A stretch of 6,699 nucleotides of DNA from the NCBI GenBank assembly GCA_028290165.1, contig JAQGKJ010000813.1, positions 1 to 6,699 on the forward strand. The letters run 5' to 3'. The translations under genes and the position numbers were made by a program. The notes under the pieces are model-generated. The model saw only the letters and a program-made list of their open reading frames with translations. It did not search any database and was not told where the DNA came from. The DNA comes from Bradyrhizobium sp. Its GTDB lineage: Bacteria > Pseudomonadota > Alphaproteobacteria > Rhizobiales > Xanthobacteraceae. Below are positions 1 through 5,101 of this stretch, piece by piece. The stretch's first letter is position 1; each line of letters starts with the position of its first letter.

Positions 1-387
1 AGGCTCGGACACCGAGCTCAGCATATGCGCGGCGCCGAAGCTGCCGGCCGCACGCGCGACGCTGGCGCCGGCGCCGGGATCGAACATCTCGAGCGCGCCG
101 ACCGGCGCCAGCACCACCGGCAAGCGCAATTTACGGCCCAGCACCTCGACGGAGGCGTCGACATGAGCGACATTGCGCAGCACGCGCGGCCGGAATGCGA
201 TTTCGTCGAGCGCCATGCGGTTGCGGCGTAATGTGGTCTCGGTCTCGGCGGCGCCGACGATGTAGTCCCAGGCGTTCTGGTTGAGGTTGGCCCGCGCCTT
301 CGCTACCAGCTCGTGCAGGTTCTGGAACTCTTCGCCGCTGGCGCCGAGTTCGATGGCCGGCGGTTGGATGCGGGTCGCCTCGTTCAT
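1..387 (-). CDS. FMN-dependent alpha-hydroxy-acid oxidase/dehydrogenase, N-terminal part
   Basis: Reading leftward from an ATG at 387-385, an open frame of 129 codons runs off the left edge. It begins MNEATRIQPPAIELG and then matches the start of the FMN-dependent alpha-hydroxy-acid dehydrogenase family (glycolate/lactate oxidase, lactate monooxygenase, L-lactate dehydrogenase), which oxidises 2-hydroxy acids to 2-oxo acids. Visible family marks are the N-terminal helix NLHELVAKAR (residues 23-32), WDYIVGAAETETTLRRN (40-56) with the conserved Tyr and acidic/Asn positions, the IAFRPRVLRNV strand (63-73), and the first barrel strand LPVVLAPVG (89-97) that contacts FMN. The start is supported by GGGGAG at 396-401, eight bases upstream of the ATG. 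The catalytic His and Arg lie in the missing C-terminal part, so substrate and electron acceptor cannot be judged. The gene sits downstream of the cyclase-hydrolase on the same strand, 206 bases away, with terminator-like hairpins between them. Confidence 0.88.
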   Translation of the reverse strand, partial: MNEATRIQPPAIELGASGEEFQNLHELVAKARANLNQNAWDYIVGAAETETTLRRNRMALDEIAFRPRVLRNVAHVDASVEVLGRKLRLPVVLAPVGALEMFDPGAGASVARAAGSFGAAHMLSSVSEP

Positions 388-390
388 GGT

Positions 391-487
391 ATACTCTCCC
401 CAGTTATGCGTGACGGCTTTTGTCTTTCGCGTATCGCTTCCTGGGCTCTCGCGCCATCCCGAAAATGCCATGGCTGGTATCGGCGGG
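391..487 (+). repeat. Intergenic direct repeat, copy A
   Basis: This 97-bp segment aligns to 2117-2214 with 12 substitutions and one single-base gap, about 87% identity. The longest conserved block is CTCGCGCCATCCCGAAAATGC, followed after one change by ATGGCTGGTATC. Similarity reappears past the core: GGATACCAGGAACGA at 526-540 against GGATGCCAGGAGCAG at 2221-2235. The repeat begins four bases upstream of the hydroxy-acid oxidase ATG and includes that gene's Shine-Dalgarno sequence, so it lies in the 5' leader or promoter region. Neither copy keeps a common reading frame with a recognisable protein. A dispersed intergenic repeat family or a duplicated promoter/leader are both possible. Confidence 0.8.
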
Positions 488-540
488 GCGGGAACGAAAT
501 AATCGGTCGATATCGGCTGGCTGCCGGATACCAGGAACGA

Positions 541-574
541 GAAGGCCAGCGGGCGCTGGCCGGTTGCGACCGGC
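541..574 (-). terminator. Two overlapping GC-rich hairpins downstream of the cyclase-hydrolase
   Basis: On the minus strand, 20 bases after the cyclase-hydrolase stop, transcription would meet GCCGGT/ACCGGC arms (559-564 with 569-574, four-base loop). It would then meet GGCCAGC/GCTGGCC arms (544-550 with 555-561, four-base loop), a seven-pair perfect stem. The second stem is followed in the minus direction by TTCTCGTT, a weak T-rich run. The two stems share bases 559-561, so they partly exclude each other. Position and strength suggest a transcription end that separates this gene from the oxidase gene. The T-run is poor, so termination efficiency is uncertain. Confidence 0.5.
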
Positions 575-593
575 ATGACGATCTCGCAGGCCG

Positions 594-2036
594 CTAGTCC
601 GCGGCGGCTTGGATCGAAAGAAAGGATCTCATCTCCTCCAGGAAACGTGGAAATGCAGGCTCGCTTTCCAGAATCAAATGATTTTGGCTCTCAAGCGGAA
701 CGAAACGGGCGCCCGGGATGCCGGCTGCCATCCGCCTGCCTGCTTCAAAGGGGACTCTGGCGTCCTGGCGGGAGTGCATGACAAGCGTTGGCACCTTGAC
801 CTGCGGCAGCAGCGAGCTCACGTCTGTTTCGCCATTGGCGGCAAGATTGCGGACGGCATCGGCGGGAGAAGTCGAGATTCGCTGCAGCTCATTGAACCAG
901 TCGGCCTGTTCCTTGGTGCCGCCCGGAATGAATTGCGATGTGAACAATTGTCGAAACGCCGGATTTTCCTGACCCCAGCCAACGCGCATCAGCGTGAGCA
1001 TGGCTTCGCCCGCCTCTTTCTCCGCCTCGGTCCGGGCGCGTTTTTTCCAGCCGACGGCATAGCCTCCGAACAGCACCAGACGTGAAACGCGTTCGGGATG
1101 CCGGACGGCATAGGCGATCGCAACGGCGCAGCCTTGCGATATGCCCAATAGCGCGAAGCGCTCGATACCAGCGGCATCAACCACCGTTTCGAGATCGCCG
1201 ACAAAATTCTCAAAACTGACGTCCTCGACTTCGCGATCCGACAGTCCGTTGCCGCGAGCGTCGTAGCGGATGAAGGTGTGATCGCGCGACAATTCCCGGT
1301 AGAGATGCCGCCAGATCGGACTTTCGAAATCAAATTCGAGGTGGGTCATCCAGTTGCCGGGTTTGACGATCGGAAAACCTTGACCCATCCGGGAATAGGC
1401 CAGCTGCACGCCGTCCCTGGTTTGGCAGAAGTGGATTTCCTGTTCGTACGGATCGTCCCTCCCGGCCTCTGCCTTTTTTTCAGCCGACGCCCAGTCGGCG
1501 CTTTCCGGAATGGCGACAATGTCTCTGGCGGTAAGCCCGAACACCCCGACCGCGCGCGCGATGTTCTTCACGGCTTGCTCGCCAAGATCGGCGAAAGCCA
1601 GCGAAAGCTTGTCTCTGATCTCGTCGTTTGCCGCCCTGGAAATACAAATGCCGCCGGGCTCGCAAAGCGACTCCAGCCGCGCTGCGATATTGACACCGTC
1701 GCCGAAGATATCGTCGCCATCGATGATGATATCGCCGACGTTGACGCCGATACGGAAGATGATCTGCTTGTTTTGCGGAATTCCGGCGTTGCGCCTGACC
1801 ATGCTGCGCTGGACGTTGACCGCGCAACCGACGGCATCGACCACGCTGGCAAATTCCACCAGCATGCCGTCACCGGTGGTTTTGACGATGCGGCCCCGAT
1901 GTTCCGCGATGGCTGGATCGACCAGTTCGCGACGGTGCGCCTTGAGGGATGTAAGCGTTCCCATCTCGTCGCCGCCCATCAGGCGGCTGTAGCCTACCAC
2001 GTCCGCGGCCAATATCGCCGCGAGCCGACGCTGCAT
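594..2036 (-). CDS. Class III adenylate cyclase fused to an alpha/beta hydrolase
   Basis: This is a 480-residue two-domain protein. Residues 1-170 are a class III nucleotidyl cyclase catalytic domain with the full residue set: metal-binding D12 (AADVVGY) and D56 (KTTGDG), adenine-selecting K52 and D109, and transition-state N116 and R120 (VNIAAR). ATP to cAMP is therefore the expected reaction, probably as a homodimer. After a linker at about 171-197 comes an alpha/beta hydrolase with oxyanion region VKPGNW, YDARGNG (258-264), nucleophile S300 in GISQG, and probable triad partners D425 (SRQDARVP) and H453 (QNHLIL). Its substrate is unknown; bromoperoxidase- or esterase-like enzymes look closest. 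There is no signal peptide or membrane segment, so it should be cytoplasmic. The frame extends to a TTG at 2063, but the ATG at 2036 is preferred: it has GGGAG six bases upstream and begins the conserved MQRRLAAILAADV block. It is divergent from the lyase gene and bracketed by the direct repeats. Confidence 0.92.
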   Translation of the reverse strand: MQRRLAAILAADVVGYSRLMGGDEMGTLTSLKAHRRELVDPAIAEHRGRIVKTTGDGMLVEFASVVDAVGCAVNVQRSMVRRNAGIPQNKQIIFRIGVNVGDIIIDGDDIFGDGVNIAARLESLCEPGGICISRAANDEIRDKLSLAFADLGEQAVKNIARAVGVFGLTARDIVAIPESADWASAEKKAEAGRDDPYEQEIHFCQTRDGVQLAYSRMGQGFPIVKPGNWMTHLEFDFESPIWRHLYRELSRDHTFIRYDARGNGLSDREVEDVSFENFVGDLETVVDAAGIERFALLGISQGCAVAIAYAVRHPERVSRLVLFGGYAVGWKKRARTEAEKEAGEAMLTLMRVGWGQENPAFRQLFTSQFIPGGTKEQADWFNELQRISTSPADAVRNLAANGETDVSSLLPQVKVPTLVMHSRQDARVPFEAGRRMAAGIPGARFVPLESQNHLILESEPAFPRFLEEMRSFLSIQAAAD

Positions 2037-2047
2037 TGCTTTCTCCC
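2037..2047 (-). promoter_or_regulatory. Shine-Dalgarno that sets the cyclase-hydrolase start
   Basis: On the minus strand GGGAG (2043-2047) lies six bases before the ATG at 2036-2034. The upstream TTG at 2063 lacks a comparable site: the bases before it read AATATCACG. This favours the 480-residue protein over the nine-residue longer version. Confidence 0.7.
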
Positions 2048-2116
2048 ATCGCCGTGTCGCCAACGTGATATTTGCCTGCGATCGGTCGCCGCCACAAGCC
2101 CGGTGGGCGAATGCTT

Positions 2117-2214
2117 ATGCTCTCACCCAGGGATGCGTGACGGGTTTTGGCTTGCGGGTATCGCCTCCTGGCCCCTCGCGCCATCCCGAAAATGCTATGG
2201 CTGGTATCAGCGGG
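2117..2214 (+). repeat. Intergenic direct repeat, copy B
   Basis: This 98-bp copy matches 391-487 in the same orientation. It lies in the divergent intergenic region, 81 bases upstream of the cyclase-hydrolase ATG (minus strand) and 73 bases upstream of the lyase ATG (plus strand). Relative to the minus-strand genes, both copies sit in their 5' regions. Together the copies bracket the whole cyclase-hydrolase gene with a start-to-start spacing of 1726 bp. Confidence 0.8.
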
Positions 2215-2232
2215 AAGCGAGGATGCCAGGAG
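2165..2232. other. Large imperfect stem-loop in repeat copy B
   Basis: CTCCTGGC (2165-2172) is fully complementary to GCCAGGAG (2225-2232). Past a small 1x2 internal loop, CCTCGC (2174-2179) pairs with GCGAGG (2217-2222). Inside, GCCAT (2180-2184) pairs with ATGGC (2197-2201) around a 12-base loop. That gives 14 outer pairs and five inner pairs. Copy A keeps the inner GCCAT/ATGGC pairs (453-457 with 470-474) and a distal TTCCTGG/CCAGGAA pairing (438-444 with 531-537). Its first pair is T-A where copy B has C-G. The element could act as RNA structure in a leader transcript or as a DNA cruciform; the working strand is not known. Confidence 0.5.
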
Positions 2233-2273
2233 CAGCGCAAGACTTGTTTGTGCTTGCCCCCGCGCAAAATTGA

Positions 2274-2287
2274 AAGGAGCGAATTCG
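2274..2287 (+). promoter_or_regulatory. Shine-Dalgarno that sets the lyase start
   Basis: AAGGAG at 2274-2279 lies eight bases before the ATG at 2288. The same frame is open upstream to about 2147, but that part runs through repeat copy B and has no similarity to the lyase family, so this site marks the true start. Confidence 0.75.
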
Positions 2288-3181
2288 ATGCCGTCCACAC
2301 ACATTGCGGCGCTGCGTGCGCTGCTGGAGCGGGAAAAAGGCGTGCTGCTGCCGGGCGCTCCGAACGCGCTGGCGGCGCGGATCATCGCCGATCTCGGCTT
2401 CAAGGCGATCTATCTGACGGGCGCGGGGCTGACCAATATGCACCTCGGCCTGCCGGATCTCGGTTTCATGGATCGCAGTCAGGTCGCCGAGCACACCATG
2501 GCCATTCGAGGCGTGGTGGAGCTGCCGTTGATCGTCGATGCCGACACCGGCTTCGGCAACGCCATCAACGTCACCCATACGGTGCGCACCCTCGAGCAGG
2601 CCGGCGCTAGCGCCATCCAGCTTGAGGATCAGCACGCGCCCAAGCGCTGCGGTCATTTCAGCGGCAAGGAGTTGATCCTGCCTGAGGAGATGGTCAACAA
2701 GGTGCGCGCCGCCGTCGACGCGCGGCGTGACGGTCTCGTGATCATCGCCCGGACCGACGCCTGCGCGGTCGAGGGGTTCGAAGCCGCCATCGACCGGGCC
2801 AGCCGCTATATCGAAGCCGGCGCCGATGTGACCTTCGTCGAGGCGCCTGAAAGCCTTGCCGACCTCAGGCAGGTGCCGAGGCGCCTGGCCGCGCCGCAGA
2901 TGCTGAACATGGTGCTCGGAGGCAGGACCCCGATCGTGGACGATAGAGCCGCCGCCGAGATGGGTTTTAGTCTCGTGCTTTACGCCAACGCCGCGCTGCA
3001 AGGCGCCATCCATGGCATGCAGACCACGCTGAAGGCGTTGCGTGACAACGGCGTGCTCGACGAAGCGTCGGTCGCGTCCTTTGCCGAACGGCAGCGGCTG
3101 GTCGGCAAACCGGCCTTTGACGCGATGGAGGCCCGGTACGCAACAGCTTCAGGGACATCGCCAAGTGGTCACGGCCACTGA
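2288..3181 (+). CDS. Isocitrate lyase/PEP mutase-superfamily lyase (methylisocitrate-lyase-like)
   Basis: This is a 297-residue cytoplasmic enzyme of normal length for the short-form family. It shows the barrel opening LLPGAPNALAARIIADLGFKA, the gating/substrate segment YLTGAG (42-47), Asp57, the metal-binding VDADTGFGN (83-91; D84 and D86), E113 in QLEDQ, and the lyase signature PKRCGH (118-123) with catalytic C121. IIARTDA (152-158) carries the conserved substrate Arg. PEP mutases lack that Cys motif, so C-C bond cleavage of a 2-hydroxy di- or tricarboxylate is expected, giving a 2-oxo acid. The segment NMVLGGRTP (207-215) differs from the NITEFGATP of E. coli PrpB and looks more like 2,3-dimethylmalate lyase or oxaloacetate hydrolase relatives, so I do not call it prpB. 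Databases often label such proteins carboxyvinyl-carboxyphosphonate phosphorylmutase. It is divergent from the cyclase-hydrolase and convergent with the small secreted-protein gene, 18 bases away. Confidence 0.9.
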   Translation: MPSTHIAALRALLEREKGVLLPGAPNALAARIIADLGFKAIYLTGAGLTNMHLGLPDLGFMDRSQVAEHTMAIRGVVELPLIVDADTGFGNAINVTHTVRTLEQAGASAIQLEDQHAPKRCGHFSGKELILPEEMVNKVRAAVDARRDGLVIIARTDACAVEGFEAAIDRASRYIEAGADVTFVEAPESLADLRQVPRRLAAPQMLNMVLGGRTPIVDDRAAAEMGFSLVLYANAALQGAIHGMQTTLKALRDNGVLDEASVASFAERQRLVGKPAFDAMEARYATASGTSPSGHGH

Positions 3182-3199
3182 CCGCTCGCCAGCTATTCG

Positions 3200-3635
3200 T
3201 CAGTCGTTCAAACGGTCGTTGTTGATGATCTGCTGCTGCTGGTTAAACTGATCGGTGTTCATCTGCTGGATGTCGTTCTGTTGCTGCTGATTGATCATCT
3301 GCTGGATATTGTCCTGGTCGCGCTGCCGTTGAACCCAACCATCGTTCGACGAATTGTCGATCGGTGGAGTGTTGTCGATGCTGGTATCGCGCAGATGGGC
3401 TGACGGCGGATCGGGGATGACGTGGTCGAAAACCCAGCCGCGGGCGAGCATGCATTGTTCGAACGGTGCCCCGGCTGTGAACATGTTGCGCAACGCGCCG
3501 CATCTGCGGCCGTCGGCGCGCTTGGCGATCGTGGCCGTTCGGCCGCAACGTATCCCTGAACACCCAGGTATCGGCGTGGGCCGCATTCAGGATGTCGCCG
3601 AGGATCAGTAACGTGCCCATGATCGTGCGTTTCAT
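3200..3635 (-). pseudogene. Frameshifted small secreted protein with Q/N-rich tail
   Basis: The gene starts at an ATG at 3635-3633, with GGAG seven bases upstream (3643-3646). It encodes a good signal peptide, MKRTIMGTLLILGDILNAAHA, with an AHA cleavage site at residue 21, then DTWVFRDTLRPNGHDR to residue 37. Past that point the frame turns Arg/His-rich and unprotein-like. The neighbouring frame then reads sensibly from 3523: KRADGRRCGALRNMF, FEQCMLARGW, VFDHVIPDPP and a tail ending NNDRLND at the TGA (3200-3202). Joining the two parts requires removing C3524 or restoring two missing bases. The joined product would be about 144 residues, periplasmic, with two Cys in the central part. The tail (about 3200-3310) is made of repeated IQQM, NQQQQ and IINN units. 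I do not recognise a characterised family. A true frameshift mutation, a sequencing error or recoding are all possible; no clear slippery heptamer is seen. Confidence 0.65.
3201..3312 (-). repeat. Low-complexity Gln/Asn repeat coding tract
   Basis: The 3' end of the small secreted-protein gene is built from near-repeats of CAGCAGATG- and CAACAGCAGCAG-type codons, seen on the plus strand as recurring ctgctgctg and atctgctgga. They encode NIQQMINQQQQND, IQQMNTDQ and FNQQQQIINND. Such tracts are prone to slippage in copy number and to disorder or aggregation in the protein. Confidence 0.75.
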
Positions 3636-3740
3636 CTGAGCTCTCCATATCGCGCTGGCATTGTGCCGGCGATGATGGGTCACCCCCGAGAACCCCTCCG
3701 GTTCGAACGCCGTTGATTACAAAATGGACATCAACCCCGT

Positions 3741-3820
3741 GTGATTCCGGCTTTGCCCGGGCCGTGGAGCACGTATATCTTGGCGCTACCGACAAGTCCG
3801 CCGGCGCGGCCGGGAATCAC
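3741..3820. other. 80-bp segment bounded by inverted repeats, upstream of the OYE gene
   Basis: GTGATTCC (3741-3748) is exactly complementary to GGAATCAC (3813-3820). The pairing extends inward by GGC (3749-3751) with GCC (3809-3811) past a single bulged G at 3812. The interior holds further GC-rich self-complementary stretches, CCCGGG at 3756-3761 and GCCGGC at 3800-3805. The segment ends 29 bases before the OYE ATG, so in an OYE transcript it would form a structured leader. It matches no riboswitch or RNA family that I recognise. A non-autonomous repeat element is an alternative. Confidence 0.4.
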
Positions 3821-3849
3821 GACCGCCGACGCCGAACCAGGAATCAACG

Positions 3850-5022
3850 ATGTCCGGGATGTTGCTGTTTTCACCGCTGGCGATCCGGGGCGTCGAGCTG
3901 CGCAACCGCATCGTGGTGCCACCGATGCACCAGTATTCCGCAGTGAAGGGATTCCCGACCGACTGGCATCTGATGAATGCGGGAAAATTCGCAGCCGGCG
4001 GCGCGGGCCTGGTCGTCGTCGAATCGACCAAGGTCGAGCGGCGCGGCTGCGGCACCGTCGGCGATCTCGGCATCTGGGACGACGCCTTCGTCGAGCCGCT
4101 CAGCCGGCTGGTCAAATTCATCAAGCAGCAGAACTCGGTTGCCGGAATCCAGCTCGGCCATTCCGGCCGCAAGGCGCGCGCGAGGCGCCCGTGGGAGGGC
4201 GACGGGCCGCTGCCGCGCAACGCCGAGATCGACGATTGGGAGGCGTGGACGCCGGTGGCGCCGAGCGCAATTGCCCACAGCGAAAAATGGCCGGTGCCGC
4301 AGGCGCTCGAGCGTCACGAAGTGAAAGACCTCGTGCAGGCCTGGGGCAACGCGGCGCGGCGGGCGCAACAGGCAGGTTTCGACGTGCTTGAGCTGCACGG
4401 CGCGCATGGTTATCTCGTGCACCAGTTTCTCTCGGAGCGATCCAACCAGCGCACCGACGAATATGGCGGCTCCGAACCAAACCGGATGCGCTTCATCACC
4501 GAGATCGCGGAAGCGGTGCGCGCGCACTGGCCCGACGACAAGCCGCTATTCGTGCGGCTGTCGGTCGAGGACAATGCCGGGTGGGGACCGGAACAGAGCG
4601 CGCGGCTGGCAAAGATTCTTAAAGCCAAGGGTGTCGACGTGATCGACTGCTCGTCGGGTGGCATCACCGAAGCGGCGCCGATCCTGGGTAAAGAGATAAA
4701 ATACAATTATCAGGTGCCGCTATCCGAATATATCCGCCGCCACGCCGACATCATGACCATGGCGGTCGGCCTGATCATTCATGGCGATCAGGCCGAGCAG
4801 ATCCTGCAGGACGGACAGGCCGATCTGATCGCGGTCGGGCGCGAGATCCTCAATAATCCGAACTGGCCGATGGACGCAGCCCTGAAACTGGGGGTGGAGG
4901 GTCCGTTCCGTAACGTCCCGCCGCAGTTTGGCTATTGGCTTGGAACCCGCGCCAAACGCGGTTTCGGCACGATGCCTTCGACGTGGCAAAACGGCCTCAA
5001 TGAAACCCGAAAGGTATTGTGA
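3850..5022 (+). CDS. Old Yellow Enzyme-family NADH:flavin oxidoreductase (XenA/YqjM-like)
   Basis: This 390-residue FMN-dependent (beta/alpha)8-barrel oxidoreductase is predicted to reduce activated C=C bonds, such as alpha,beta-unsaturated carbonyls, using NAD(P)H in the cytoplasm. It shows the opening LLFSPLAIRGVELRNRIVVPP, the flavin-site PPMHQYSA (24-31), the GGAGLVVVEST strand (50-60), GIQLGHSGRKA (99-109) followed by RPWEG as in XenA, the paired catalytic histidines in ELHGAHGY (H183, H186, with Y188), and SNQRTDEYGGS. The late phosphate-binding strand is DLIAVGREILNNP. AGGA at 3839-3842 lies seven bases before the ATG. H27 stands where YqjM (C26) and XenA (C25) carry the Cys that tunes the flavin, while Y29 keeps the YqjM Tyr position. 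The gene is divergent from the small secreted-protein gene and 79 bases upstream of the protease gene. A substrate cannot be named from sequence. Confidence 0.92.
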   Translation: MSGMLLFSPLAIRGVELRNRIVVPPMHQYSAVKGFPTDWHLMNAGKFAAGGAGLVVVESTKVERRGCGTVGDLGIWDDAFVEPLSRLVKFIKQQNSVAGIQLGHSGRKARARRPWEGDGPLPRNAEIDDWEAWTPVAPSAIAHSEKWPVPQALERHEVKDLVQAWGNAARRAQQAGFDVLELHGAHGYLVHQFLSERSNQRTDEYGGSEPNRMRFITEIAEAVRAHWPDDKPLFVRLSVEDNAGWGPEQSARLAKILKAKGVDVIDCSSGGITEAAPILGKEIKYNYQVPLSEYIRRHADIMTMAVGLIIHGDQAEQILQDGQADLIAVGREILNNPNWPMDAALKLGVEGPFRNVPPQFGYWLGTRAKRGFGTMPSTWQNGLNETRKVL

Positions 5023-5054
5023 TTTGCCTGATTGAATCGGCAAGAGCAAAACGC

Positions 5055-5070
5055 CCGGCCTATGGGCCGG
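5055..5070 (+). terminator. Possible weak terminator hairpin after the OYE gene
   Basis: CCGGCC (5055-5060) pairs with GGCCGG (5065-5070) around a TATG loop, 32 bases after the OYE stop and 31 bases before the protease ATG. The following bases, TAACAACTGA, give no T-run, so a factor-independent terminator is doubtful. It may instead pause transcription or be incidental. Confidence 0.3.
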
Positions 5071-5101
5071 TAACAACTGACAGCGAGAAGGTTCGCCAAA
5101 T

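Noticed and set aside
2037..2063. Longer cyclase-hydrolase start at a TTG
   Set aside because: There is no ribosome site before it, while the ATG at 2036 has GGGAG at ideal spacing and begins the conserved domain edge.
1278..2273. Plus-strand open frame of 331 codons opposite the cyclase-hydrolase
   Set aside because: It is antisense to a gene with complete cyclase and hydrolase motifs and crosses the intergenic repeat; no coherent protein features.
2147..2287. N-terminal extension of the lyase frame back to about 2147
   Set aside because: It runs through repeat copy B, has no family similarity, and the ATG at 2288 has a strong ribosome site; the extension is chance openness.
388..2287. Transposon or insertion sequence with the cyclase gene as cargo
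   Set aside because: The flanking repeats are direct and diverged, with no transposase, terminal inverted repeats or short target duplication seen.
2207..3013. Minus-strand open frame of 268 codons opposite the lyase
   Set aside because: It is a shadow of the lyase codon pattern with no recognisable domain.
3515..3535. Programmed ribosomal frameshift in the small secreted-protein gene
   Set aside because: No slippery heptamer or clear downstream stimulatory structure is visible; mutation or sequencing error is simpler.
3701..3734. GTTCGAAC palindrome (3701-3708) and the TTGAT/ATCAA pair (3713-3717 with 3730-3734) as operators
   Set aside because: They are too short and match no operator I can name; they may be chance in a divergent promoter region.
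3731..3922. Minus-strand frame reading VVIPGRAGGLVGSAKIYVLHGPGKAG across the inverted-repeat segment
   Set aside because: It looks protein-like for a short stretch but starts inside the OYE gene and ends in intergenic DNA; best explained by the self-complementary sequence, though a gene remnant cannot be excluded.
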